Shown here: positions 32,798 through 44,661 of the stretch, one piece after another
How positions within the stretch are numbered: position 1 is the stretch's first letter
Layout: every line of letters begins with the position of its first letter
From: Cryptomeria japonica
Taxonomy: Eukaryota; Streptophyta; Pinopsida; Cupressales; Cupressaceae
Direction of reading: 5' to 3'
Length of the DNA stretch: 64,000 nucleotides
Assembly: GCF_030272615.1 (NCBI RefSeq)
Contig: NC_081411.1
Location: forward strand, 43,581,017 to 43,645,016
Made by a program: the position numbers and the translations under genes
Notes under the pieces: model-generated
Seen by the model: only the letters and a program-made list of their open reading frames with translations
What the model was told of the DNA's origin: nothing
The model's database searches: none

Positions 32798-35380
32798 GTT
32801 GTATAGAGCATCAGGCTCCAATGTATACCAGAAAAACACAAAAAATATTCAGATAAAATATCTTAAAGAAAATACAAAAACATCAAAATAGTAAAGAAAA
32901 AAATCATGCATTCAAATGGTGAACAACCACTCCGGTGGCACCTTGGGTAAGTGCGATGGTGAAAATATGGCAAACTAGCACCACTTGTAAAAGCTATTGC
33001 TCCATTGTCTTTCAGACTTGTTGCAATCACATTCATTACATCCATTCATCCATCAGTCAAACCATGGCTTGTTATTGATCTGCAATCAGGGTTAGTACTT
33101 CATGCGTCCTGCATCCTGCTTTTCATAGTAATATCTAAACTGGGGGCAATTCTCTTAACCTATTGATGGAAGTGAATTCTACATTACTTATGATTCATTG
33201 AGTTCTTCATTCAAAACTATCTCACAAAATTCAAAAACATTCAAAATAGTTACAAAAATCCAAAAAAACATGATAAAACAAACAAAAATCGATCGAAAAC
33301 ATGGCAAACGCATAAATCCTTTGTACATACACATTGCAAACAAACATCAAACCAACAGTTTGAGCTACTCAAATTATGATCACTTATTAAATCAATCAAT
33401 CAATCAACACATCCCCATGCACAACTGTCTTAACAAGGATGAATCTTTCCTCACCAAAACAAAGACAAAGATAACATTTTCTTTGACAATAAATTTTTGT
33501 TTAAGCTATCAAGTGCTTGGTCAGTTTGATAAGTTATTTATTCATTTATATCGAGTTCCTATGCTACTCCAGGATATCCACAAGTGATTAGAGTAGCCGA
33601 GATGGTTCCTAAGTATCATTTATTTTATTGTCTATGATTTGTTCCACTGAAGTTTTGGGGTATGTACTAATGGTTTCTACGTGGGAAGTTCACTAAGCTA
33701 CATGATCATATGCAAAAATCTAGTCATGGATCACTATGGCTTACTAACTATAGCATACACCTACACCGTACGCACATGAACCAGAATGGAGGGTCCATAT
33801 TCTTTTATCTATACGGCTTGCTTACAGGTACAATGCTCCAAACTTGGTTCCTACTGCCTCGTCCAAGATTGATACTACCATGCTCAATGATGAAAAATAA
33901 AGCACTATGGATCTTCATCTCATCTCATCTGTTTATATTGCATTTTGTTTCATATCACCCATCCATTTGATCATTCATTATTCATATTTATGGTTTTGTA
34001 TGCAAGTGTGAACAAGTTAAAATATGAGAAGTTATTTAATATGAATTGGTCTTGGATACAATCATGACGGAGTTCTCTAATACATCATCAGTGCATCATG
34101 CAAGTTCTCACCAACTTGCATTCATCTATCCTAAACACATGACATCATCATTCCATTACATTTAGTTGCATTTAAATGCATCTAGTTCATTATCATTTAC
34201 TTGCATGTAGGTTCATTACATCCAATTAGAGATATTCATTCAAGTGCATATGATATCATTTAGTTGCATTCATTATCATTTACTTACATTATCATCCTTA
34301 CATCATTTCATCATTGCAAATAAGGGCATTTAGATTCATTTGTATAAATTTCCCATCATTTCATTTACTTCCATTATTAGCCATTAATGTACATTCATTT
34401 AGTCATCTAGGTACAGTTAGTTATATTTTAAATCATTCAAAATCATCCATCATCATTTAAGTTTGTTTAAAGTACATTCATTTAGATTCATTTAGTTGCA
34501 TTCATTTGCATTTATTTATCTATTAGTCAAGTACATTCATCTATCCATCCAATGTACTCTTCTACTCATTCATTTTATTCTCATCTTAAAAATTTCATCT
34601 GGATTCATTAAGATGCATTCATTATCCTTTCAATTGCATTAAGGTGCAGTTATTCATTATCCCTTAGTTGCATTTATTTGTATTATCATTTCATTTTCAT
34701 TTATCACTTAGTTGGATTTTAAGTCATTTAGAATCATAAACATAAACATTTGTCTCAATATTTGCTTATTCATTTTAAAAGTGCATTCATTTAGAAATCA
34801 TCACACACACATTTGTATTTACATTTGTTTATCCATTTGTCGTGCATTTTTAATCATCTATGAATATTTATATAAACCATTCGATTCATTACATTTTCAT
34901 CTTACAAAACACAAAGCTGCATATCATCATATCATCAACATAAACACAAGTATTGTCTAACTCATAAGCAACATCATTCATTCAGCATTTTGCATACATA
35001 GTCATCATGACATTACATACATAAATCATTACAACAATGAATCATACATGTATTAACCTACATCCACATGTTAGCATCACATTCATAAACATGCATATAG
35101 ACATCATACAATCATCATCATACACATATAGAAAGCAAAATCATCTATAACATCCATCTAAGCATAAATCATAATCATCATCTTGCATAAACCCATACAT
35201 ATCATGATCAACATGCATATCATCACAAAATATGAGATCTCCTCATATATCACATCATATATCATCTCACAAAAGCATACATGTATCAGAGTATAGTGAC
35301 GTAAAAAATATATCAGCTATCAAGAGCCATCCAAGTCACAATCTAGAATGACAATGTAATAAAATACATAAAGCTCTCTC
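32798..35380. other. Spacer between pol and antisense PMD, CATT-rich low complexity
   Basis: No gene seen. From about 33980 to 35300 the strand is full of TTCATTTA, TTGCATTCATTT and ATCATCATA words, the reverse complement of the ATGATGCAAATG-type spacer behind the PMD ORFs at 12.4 and 60.6 kb. Several short open frames at 33198-33970 have no recognisable motif. Confidence 0.6.
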
Positions 35381-38300
35381 AAATGGCACTCTGGCCAGAT
35401 GTTGCACCCCCATCACTTCCTGCTCCACCACTACCCCCTGCACCACCTGCATTACCTCATCGTGGAGGACCCATAACACCACCACTACTTTGCATCCTCT
35501 GAGACTTCTCTGATCTCACCCGATGCATCTATGAATAACTCAATGCCCACTGACTGGATGGCACTACCTGCTCATATAAACCCCGCCAGTAGTCAATCTC
35601 TCCCCCTGCCCACTGGAGTGCACTAAATAACACATCCTATCCCTGTGATCCCTCCAAGATCCAAACTCTCTCTCGTAGCTGCTGTAAAGCAGAAAATCGC
35701 GGTCGAACCCTAGTTGTTCTCCCCTCTTCCAACTCCGAGGAGAGAGAAGGGAGGTTCGCTAGGATTCGATGGTTTTCACTTAGGGGAGAGACTTTACATT
35801 CAAAAGAGGGGTTGAAACTCATAAGATCCAATCCCACGCAATGCAAGATTGGATGCTAAATGAATTTCAAGGGTTAGGAAAGCAAGGCTACCCTCTTTTG
35901 TAAAGAATGTTGTTAAGGAAATTAAGCTAAACATGCATAGAAAGTCATAAAGATTCGCTTATAAACTGAGTTCGTGTTATAGGATGAAGCTGCGGACCTG
36001 GAATTAGCAGTAAAATGTCGATACGGCGCTGTCCTGCAAATTTGAGCAAAAGTTGTCAGGACGATGGCGCCCGGCACCACGGTCCTCCGAAAAATCCGCG
36101 AAACGAAGGGGGAGCTGTTCGTCTCTGCACAAGGATTCCAGATCTTCAATTTCAGCCGCGTACCTGCAACCTACACACAGAAAAGCAAAGACGATTGGGG
36201 GGTTAGGGATTAGGGGTTTGCCTTTAGGTCAAACCCCAGTTTTGGAATTAACCAAGAAATGAGCAAGAGCTGTAAATGTAAATGACTGTAAAACAAGTAC
36301 TAATACCTTGTTCTAAGGATGTTGGTATCCTTATGTGCGAAGGTTTGTATGTTGTATGTTGTAGCATGTAGTATATGATCTCCTCTTCAATGGTTGAATC
36401 CTTGACTTGAATGCAACACTTAGCCTTGAATGGAGACTTGAAATGATCAATTGCTTAAATGCTTGAATGCTTGAGTATAGTTTCCATGCTTTTTTCCGTC
36501 TTCTCGTCTCATGCCAAATGAGAGAGAAAAATGTAGTTTATATACTTGTCATTTAGGGCTGATAGACTGATTTTCCCGACCTTAGGCCGACCAGGGAAGT
36601 TTATTTCCAATTTGCAATCAAAAAGACCCGATACCACTTAGGAGACTAGGCCCAAAATAGGACCCAGGGACCAGGGCGCCCCACCTCCCGAGGCAGCAGG
36701 GTGCAAGGAGGTTCAGGCCAGGGTACTTGAAAAATGCAGTTTTCAGTGTCGTGAGCAAGTTTTGGGGTCTCCATTCAGGTTGCGTGTTGTGTCGCCATCG
36801 TGAAGACCGAAATGCAGTCGAAATTGCAAGTGTCGCAATTTTAGGACGCTACAGTTGCATCACCCTATCCACAACATCATCCCGCTCTCGCCTCACTACT
36901 GTTAACTCTGACTCCCGTGCAAACAGCTGAGCATCTCTAGCTGCAATCTCTGCCTCACAATTCTCCACCTATGCCTCGGTTGTTGTAAGTTGAGTCTGTA
37001 TATATACTAGCATATGCTCCCACAGATCTCCTCCTCCCATCCCCATCAGATTCTCTCCTCCACCTGTAGCTCCCTCTCCTCCATCGGTAGCTCCCTCTCC
37101 CATATCGATAGGTGCCTCTCCCTCCCCAATATCCCTACCACCTAATCTGACTCCTCCCTGAATCAAAGGCCCCTATGAAAGTCGCAACGACTTCTCGCCT
37201 CTCCCTCTCCTCTGTAACCGTCCTCCTCCACCACCTCCACCTCCAAATCCACCACCCCCACCCCCTCCACCTCCTCCTCTTCCAGAACCTCCTCCACCAC
37301 CTCCATCTCCTCCTCCTCCATCACCTCTACCTCATCCTCCTACTCCTCTGCCTCCTCTCCTTTGTCGCTATCTCTTATCATCCTCAAATGATGGTATCGG
37401 CTTAGCTAGATCTGAAATGCATGGAATAGGATGTGCGGTATGATACTGTGTGTACTCCTATATCACTCCCGCATCCACAATCCCTGGCCTCACCTGTAAG
37501 GTTCAGAACTCGGCTAAAGCCTGATCATATGGTAACACCAGCCCCCACTGGAATCTCTCCCATACCGCCCATGCATACTCCCCTAATTCCCTTGGCAATC
37601 ACTACCTCCAACCGAACTGCCTCATCACTCTACTCAGTACCTATCTCTCTACATTGTAGGATGTCCTACCAATCAAAACCTGTGTCATAAATACATATGG
37701 AAAATCCTTTGCATCATCCTCCCGAGGCTCACACTCAATATATAGCCCCCATATCATTGCATCCAAATCATCCAATACTCGCCGCCACCACTCCAACTTC
37801 CCCAAGTGGGGCTGACTCATCATACCTCCATACATGTACACGTAGGGCTGATCTGTCACCCTAAATCTCAGACACACCGGTCGTGTAACTGACAGGTGCT
37901 CCCATGCCCAGATGTGTAGCAAAGTAATGCCGACTCCCAGAGAGCTCGTATCCCAATATACCATCTCATGTAGCTCGTATCCCGGTATACCACCTAATGT
38001 AGCTCCTTGTATAGGTGTGATAGCACACATGGTCCCCATGCATAGTGGATCCCATTTGTCACCATGTGCTCAATCACCTGGTCCCAACCCACGGCCAGTC
38101 CATGTGATCGTCAATTGGGGCACATCAAACACCCTGATAATGCCTAATAATACAGCTGGTAATGGTTCATATAATGCTGCTATCTTCTCCCGCGTGATCA
38201 AACCATCATGAATGTAGACATCCTCCGTGAACATTCGTTGTATAGCTGTTGTCCCTACACCTTAGTCATATGTCACCAGCTCCCCTCGGATAGGAATATG

Positions 38301-38486
38301 CAAAATCTGCCACACATCCTTTAGTGTAACGGACATCTCTCCCATTGAAAAATGGAATATGCAGGTCTCACTGTGCCACCACTCAATTAATGTCATCACT
38401 AGTTCACGATTCATCCGAATCATGGGCATGTACATCATGTCATATAACTCAGTCACCATGAGACAATCAATCTCTACCTCAGTCAA
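35381..38486 (-). pseudogene. Antisense PMD ORF of Tat element B, split by a solo LTR
   Basis: Read leftward from 38486: MYMPMIRMNRELVMTLIEWW, then FSMGEMSVTLKDVWQILHIP (PMD hallmark), a stop near 38262, a long well-kept domain (SLGVGITLLHIWAWEHLSVT, LGKLEWWRRVLDDLDAMIWG, YVFMTQVLIGRTSYN), then a glycine/glutamate-rich linker from a CCTCCTCC-rich stretch (about 37200-37370) and a coiled coil (about 36870-36970). The ORF is interrupted at 36853-35683 by an inserted LTR and resumes to about 35381 (DYWRGLYEQVVP, also seen in the copy at 60.3 kb). It is the best preserved PMD of the three and lies antisense to the pol genes of its element. Confidence 0.8.
35683..36853 (-). repeat. Solo LTR, 1171 bp, inserted in the PMD ORF
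   Basis: It starts TGTAAAGC and ends GCTACA on the plus strand (TGTA…TACA ends). It has clearly higher GC than its surroundings and no PMD coding inside. Flanking 5-mers GCTGC (35678-35682) and GTTGC (36854-36858) look like a target duplication with one C/T change. A TATA box on the minus strand (AGTATATAAACTAC, about 36533-36546) points to minus orientation, so the LTR reads TGTAGCGTCC…TTTACA. No primer site or interior follows, hence solo. Confidence 0.8.
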
Positions 38487-39619
38487 CTAATCTTGCAGCT
38501 ACTGTGTGGCCAGATGCCACTCCCACATCTGAAGCACAGGAAGATCCTCCTACACACACACATCAACATCATCATTAGTTGTTTTGTTTCAAACTTTCTT
38601 AAGTTTAACCCTAGACTATCAACAGATACTTTGATCAAGTATCTTTGAGTCTCAACAGGTAAGCAATCATGACAAAACTAGACTACAACAGACATTTATC
38701 ATAATGACCTAGTCTCAACGGGGATGCTATGATTCAAAACAACTTATCCATCCACCCACCCAACACCGACATCAGGAGACCATTTTTTCTAAACACTAGG
38801 CCATCTATTTTTTGGACAATAGCGCTATTCTGCTAACAATCGCGCTAAAACAACTACACACTAGCGCTATAAGACTTACACAAACATGCCATAACATGGC
38901 GATAGCTCTACAACATTGACTTAATTGTGCTACAACTACATTAGCGCTAATACTACTACAGGACTACGCTACAAAGAGCCGATAGCGCTAAAACCACTAT
39001 ACAATAGCACTATAGCAGCACAAAAGTGCTATTTTAGCTGACAACCGTGCTAAAACACAGTTTTAGCGCTATTGTCTTAGTTGGACTTGGATGCTTACAA
39101 AAACATATCAAAAATGCATGAAAAGAAAAAAATTAAATTTGCGTACCACTTGTCCGTAGTTATCTAGCCACTGGAATCAACGAATCCGCTCTAGCTGATG
39201 ATCTGCTATCGGTACTGGCATGCTAATTGTTGCTTGCTCTTTCACAAAAGTCACTATCAAAGCTCTAAATCGCTATGGAGATGGATGCAAATGACCTTGT
39301 TTTTACCCCTTCACCCCCATATATACCCTCATCCCTAAACCTAATTTTACCCCGCTCACCCTCGTAGTCCCTGTGAACTTCCAGCACCTCTCATTTCTCT
39401 ATTTTAATCGCTATTTTATTCTTTCACCGTCATTTCTATTTTATTCTCTTCTACATCCTTGCCAATTCTCGTTCTTTTTCGAGAGATCGCTCGATTTTTC
39501 AAAATTTTTTGGCCCATCTCTTAAGGGGGCATACCACTCATTAAATTAACATTTATGGGACATATTTCTTCACACCTATTCTTCTTTCTTTGAAATGACA
39601 TGATAAACCACACCGTCTC
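38487..39619. other. Non-coding stretch between PMD start and polypurine tract
   Basis: It contains the AGCGCT-rich cluster listed separately and ordinary AT-rich sequence. Near 39525 TAAGGGGGCATACCACTC matches (reversed) the TATGCCCCCT word at 8130 and 57090, so the layout is collinear in all three Tat copies. No gene. Confidence 0.6.
38815..39075. repeat. Cluster of TAGCGCTA-like palindromic words
   Basis: TAGCGCTA, AGCGCTAT, ATCGCGCTAA and related words recur roughly every 20-30 bases (for example near 38820, 38865, 38945, 38985 and 39065). Related AGCGC words occur in the equivalent part of the copy at 57.54-57.85 kb, more decayed. Confidence 0.6.
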
Positions 39620-39631
39620 AAAGAGGAGCAA
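39620..39631 (+). promoter_or_regulatory. Polypurine tract of Tat element B
   Basis: AAAGAGGAGCAA directly precedes the LTR start TGTAGTCAC. It is the plus-strand counterpart of the tracts at 8031 and 56971. Confidence 0.75.
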
Positions 39632-40700
39632 TGTAGTCACATAAATCTATCCATTTAATTAAATGAATATTTACTATTTATTTGATTAATAAACCCACTA
39701 GCCAAGAGTTAATTAAATTAATATTTAATTAATTCATCCTCAACAATTCTCCTATTAATTAAATAAATTATTCAATTTATTTTCAATTAATTCATTAAAA
39801 CCACACCTCTAAATCAATTAAATGGATAAATCCTATTTATTTAATTTGACCCCTTTCCTCTTTTAAATAGATAATAAAATATTTATTTAAATCACTAAAC
39901 TCCCCCCACTTGCATTCTCCTACAAATGCAAGTTGCAACCACAATTGAAACAAATGAATTTTATTTTAATTAAAATCCTATTTTCCCTCACCCACCAAAC
40001 CCACTTGCAATCATAAATCCCCTTCTAGACCCTTGTAACCACTTTCTAATAATTCCTAATTAGCCTAATCCACTCCTAAATATTATCACATTCCTAAGCA
40101 ACTTGAAGTCACTTCTCAAAGCCTCTAAAGTATTTGAAAAGCATTTAATGTTTTATGTGTTCAACAAGCTAACCCCTAAAAGTCTTCCAAACCACTAATG
40201 GCTCTTACATAACTATTTATGGTTAAATCCACTTGCCCCCATGGTTGGAGACTTTACCTCTAACTCAACCCCCATTTGATTCATGGGTCTCTTCAAGCAT
40301 TTATTTCTTTGACCATGGTTATCCTCACTAACTCTTGCACAAGAGTTTATCCATTGGATAAAGACATTATTTATTAGATAATGGCTTTATTCTTTCAACT
40401 CAACATTAACCTTACCTCCCAAGTTAACCCTCAAGTCATGTCAAGCATTTAATGCTTATTCCCTCTCCTCTCAACCCATCTCTTGTTGACATTTGTCATC
40501 CTAGGATTGGATTGAAATCCACCACATGGATCATAAACCCATCAATCCTCGCCCTTGTTGAAATTACTCAATCTCAACCATCCATTGCCCAATTTTACCT
40601 ATAAATAGATCTCAATTATTCATAATCTAGATCCTGAATCTTGTCTGCATCTAATTTATAGTGAAATTTAGAGAGCATTTAGCATAATCATCTACATTTA
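39632..40700 (+). repeat. 3' LTR of Tat element B, right end approximate
   Basis: It begins TGTAGTCACATAAAT and passes through ATTTAATTAA-rich sequence. It shares CCACTTGCATTCTCCTA, AATGCAAGTTGCAACCA and other words with the Tat LTR at 55.6-57.0 kb read in reverse. A TATA box (CTATAAATAGATC) lies at about 40600-40612. The end is not resolved; 40700 is an estimate. Confidence 0.65.
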
Positions 40701-40875
40701 CCCATAATTACACATAAATAAGAAAATATTTTACTAATTAATACTTTATGCTCATTATACCAAAAACTAGTTACTTAATGTTATAACATGACAAATTGTT
40801 GAGTATAACTCAACACAATATTTAAATTTCATGAGCCAAGAGACTTGCAAAACATAAGAAAATTACTTTAGTTAC

Positions 40876-40895
40876 AATAGACCATATGGTCTATT
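40876..40895. repeat. 20-bp perfect palindrome with CCATATGG core
   Basis: AATAGACCATATGGTCTATT reads the same on both strands. Its core CCATATGG is also the centre of the palindromic satellite units 3 kb to the right. The surrounding 40701-41020 shows no gene. Confidence 0.8.
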
Positions 40896-41821
40896 TACTA
40901 TGAATATACAATACAAGGTTGAATATCATCCTAATAGGGACTCCCAGCATCTATCTTCCACGCTTACATCACAAGCGAGAACACTGCCAGAGCACTTTTC
41001 CACCCAACCACAAAAGATTTGGGTATGTGCACCAAGTTGTGGTACCAAAAGGGGGTCTTAAGATGCCACCTTTTTCTGAAATCAACAAAGTTTGAACTTC
41101 AATGACAAACTGAAGATAGTTACACTCCAAATTTGAAAATGCAACATGAACAAGAGTTAGAGTGCTTCAAGTCTACTTTCTAAACTACTAATTTGTTTTG
41201 AAAATGGTGGAGATTAAGGGCTTGAAAAAGGGGGGCCACAAAAAGTGGTCCTGTTTTTATGCAAAAACCATAACATAGTGTCTATTGTATCCCCCCTAAA
41301 ATGTTAACTATTTTTTTGAATTATTTAAATCGCTTTGGTGAGAAATTAGCCAACACCTTGTAGTTTATGCCATATTTTTCAGCTAATTTTTTAATTAGTA
41401 TATGATTTTTTACTAATTTTCGAAGTGGACACATCCTGAAAAACAAAAATTTGAGCTTGCTCCCCCCTAAAATCATTGATAACTAATCAAAAATTAATTT
41501 TTTTTTTTAAATTGTGTAGAATGGAGTCTAGTTTCTAAAAATGTAAGTTTCTTCAAAATCCAATGAACGTGTAAAAAACTATACCCAAAATAGCGCATGT
41601 TTGTTTTTTACCAAAAATGAAGACACTAACACAAGAAATTATAGATGAAAGCCTTAACGAAATTAAAATGTGAAAATAATTACATGTTTGGATAGCTAAG
41701 AGAGAGATTGAGATCTCTATGGTATTTTTTTTAGTTTTATTGAAACACGTGCAAACCTAATGGAGAGCACGACAAAAAATATGTGAAATTTTTTTAATCT
41801 TCTGTTAAAAACACGTCTCAG

Positions 41822-41915
41822 GCCTGAAATGATCGTCCAACCCTTTGGGTTGGATACCCAAGTACAATCCAACCCAAAGGGTCGATGGTTTTCAATGCAA
41901 ACCATTTGGTGAGCA
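41822..41915 (+). repeat. Left inner inverted-repeat block
   Basis: It contains the perfect inverted repeat CCAACCCTTTGGGTTGG, then GGATACCCAAGTACAATC, AACCCAAAGGGT and GCAAACCATTTGGTGAG. It pairs with 52116-52210 over about 95 bases. Locally it can form its own hairpins. Confidence 0.75.
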
Positions 41916-42309
41916 CCAAATATGGCGCTCACCCTATTCGGCACTCACCAAATGAAAAAAAAAAATGACTTTTCCCATTTGATGTGTGCCAAATGAGAAA
42001 AGTCAACTTTTTCATTTAGCAAGCGCCAATTTTGGTGCACACCAAATGTCCTACATTGTCCAATTTTAAGTTTTTGTGATGCAAATTTTTCAACTTGGGC
42101 AAAATTTATACCCATCCTGAGAGCAGAATATATACCTGAAATATAACATTTAAGTATTAAGTCACTTTAAGTTATATTTCATGTATATATTGGCAGGATG
42201 TTTGAGAGTGGTTTCAACTCTATAGGATTTATAATGTAGATTCTAGTTTTTAGAGGATCATATTGAATTTCATACTTAGTCAAATTTTAGTAATCAACAT
42301 GCTCCTATT

Positions 42310-43630
42310 AACATTCTTTAGATCCATATCTCACTATCTTTATCTTTCCTAAACTCTACACCTATCTCTCTCCCTCTCTTGTCTCTCTCACGTATCTCTA
42401 CCCTCTCTAGGTATATCCCATCCTCTCTACCTTTCATCCCTTCCTTGTACCCTTATTTATATCCTTGACTCCCTTTGTCTCTCTTCTCTCTCACTCTCAT
42501 ATTATTTCTCTCCCCTCCCACTTGTTTCTCTTGTTCACTATCGATCCCTTCCATCCTCTCTCTCCCCATATATAGGGCTCTCCTTCCCTCTCTATTCACC
42601 TCAATACCTCTCCCTCCCTATATTATTACCCACCTCTCTCTCCCCCTCTAGGTTTCTCACTTATCTAATTGTCCACCCTCTAGTTCCCTCCTTCCCTATC
42701 CACCTTTCTTCCCCTTTCCCTTGCCCCTATCCATTTATGAACACTCTCCCTCTCTTCTCTCTCTCCAAACCTAGATCCATCTCCTCATTCTCTAGGTCTC
42801 TCACTCCCTCTATTTCTACCTCTCCATCCATCCCCTCTTACTCATCTCTTTTTTATTATATCTCTTCTCTTCTCTCTCCCTTCCCTCTATAGATCTCTCC
42901 CTTCCTTTCTTCCCCTCTCCATTTATATCTCCTTCCCCCACTCTCTCATTATATTTTTTCCTCTCTTATTCTCTATCTTCATTGTCTAGTTCATTAACTC
43001 TCCAACCCGCCCTCTCTCCCCTCTCTAGTTTTCTCCCTCCCTTCCTCTCCACCTATCTACCTTTGCATATAGGTCTCGCTACGCACCTCTCTTTATCCCA
43101 CTCTATCTTTCTCACTCCTCTCCCTAAATATAGGTCTCTCACCTATCTATATGTCCCCTCTATAGTTCTCTTTCTCCCTCCTCCTTAACCCTATCCCTTT
43201 ATGAGATCCCTCCTCTTCTCTTCCTCCCCTAACCTCTTTATCTCCTCCTTCCATAGGTCTCTCACTTCATGTCTACCTCTCCATTTGTCCCCTCTTACTC
43301 CTCTCTTTTTCTTTTATCTTTATCTTCTCCCTCTCTCCCATCTCTAGGTATCTCTCTTCCTTTCTTCCCCTCTCCCTCTCTATCTCCCCATCCATACATA
43401 CCCCCATATATATCTCACTCCCCCACTTTTTTATTCTCTCTTCCTCTTGTATTCTCTCTCTACTTTCTATGTCATCAACTTTCTCTCTCCCCTCTCTAGG
43501 TTTCATACTTCCTTCTTCTCCACCTATCTACCTTTACATAAAGTCTCATTACTCACCTCTCGCACACCCCCTCTATCTATCTCAATCCTCTCTCTTGTCA
43601 ATGAGGTCTCTCATCTCTCTTTCCTTGTAT
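42310..43630 (+). repeat. 1.3-kb degenerate polypyrimidine tract (CT-rich)
   Basis: The strand is overwhelmingly C and T, in TCTCTCCCTCTC-like runs broken by TAGGT, ATAT and CAC. The opposite strand is almost all purine. Open frames here are composition artefacts. It occupies the same place as the (TC)n at 16451 in the small copy. Confidence 0.85.
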
Positions 43631-44661
43631 ATTATGACCCCTAACAATATATAATGGGTCATATGAGGTCCTAAGGGGTCATAAGACACCATATGACCCC
43701 TTAGGACACCATACGACCTATAACGACACCATATGGTGTCCTAAGGGGTCATAGGACACCATATGACCCCTTAGGACACAATATGACCCCTAACGTCCTA
43801 TGACCCCTTAGGACACAATATGACCCCTAACGACACCTAAGGGGTCATATGGTGTCCTATGGGGTCATAGGACACCATATGACCTCTTAGGTTACCATAT
43901 TACTCATAACGACACCATATGGTGTCCTAAGTGGCCAGGACACCATGTGACCCCTTAGGACACCATATGACCCATAACGACACCATATGGTGTCCTAATG
44001 GGTCATAAGATACCATATGACCCCTTAGAACACCATATGGTGTTGATATGGCTTGTATGGTATCCTATGACCCCTTAGGACACCATATGACCCCCTAGTA
44101 CACCATATGGTGTCAGTATGGTCCTATGGTGTCCTATGATCCCTTAGGACACCATATGACCCCTTAGGACACCATACAACACATAATGACAACATAAGGT
44201 GCCCTAAGGGGTCATATTATGTCCTAAGGGGTCATAACACACCATATGACCTAGTAGGACACAATATGATCCCTAACAACACCTAAGGGGTGATATGGTG
44301 TTCTAAGGGGTCATAAGACACTATATGACCTCTTAGGTTACCATACGACCCATAACAACACCATATGGTGTCCTAAGTGGTTAGGACACCATATGACCCC
44401 TTAGGACACCATACTACCCATAACTACACCATATGGTGTGCTAATGGGTCATAGGACACCATATGACCCCTTAGTACACCATATGGTGTTGGTATGGTTT
44501 GCATGGTGTCCTATGACCCCTTAGGACACCATATGACCCCCTAGTACACCATATGGTGTCAGTATGGTCCTATGGTGTCCTATGATCCCTTAGGAGACCA
44601 TATGACCCCTTAGGACACCATATGACCCATAATGACAACATAAGGTGTCCTAAGGGGTCAT
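43631..44661. repeat. Palindromic satellite array, left part
   Basis: The array is built from GGACACCATATGACCCCTTA and its exact reverse complement TAAGGGGTCATATGGTGTCC, plus variants with GACCCATAAC. Direct and inverted units alternate irregularly, creating many ACACCATATGGTGT palindromes. Units are about 20 bases, with looser blocks near 70. The array is split by the copia insertion and continues at 51333. Confidence 0.9.

Larger units (their letters stand above)
25207..40700 (+). mobile_element. Tat-clade Ty3/gypsy retrotransposon (element B), 5' LTR not found
   Basis: In order: gag, protease, G-patch/proline linker, RT, RNase H, a second archaeal-type RNase H, integrase, a CAT/ATG-rich spacer, a PMD ORF on the opposite strand, a polypurine tract and a 3' LTR. 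The double RNase H marks the Tat clade, in which antisense extra ORFs with PMD similarity between pol and the 3' LTR have been described. The reading frame is broken by at least seven frameshifts and many stops. A 1171-bp solo LTR is inserted in the PMD ORF. The right limit is approximate, because the end of the LTR is not resolved. Confidence 0.75.

Noticed and set aside
36015-36262. Higher-GC segment as a host exon
   Set aside because: It lies inside the 1171-bp solo LTR and its frames have no homology; the GC rise is explained by the inserted LTR.
43269-43654. Overlapping open frames on both strands in the CT-rich tract
   Set aside because: Frames are open only because C/T-rich codons exclude stops; products are Ser/Leu/Pro or Glu/Arg low complexity.
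43631-44661. CRISPR-like array
   Set aside because: No regular spacer of unique sequence; units are contiguous and inverted, in plant DNA with no cas genes.
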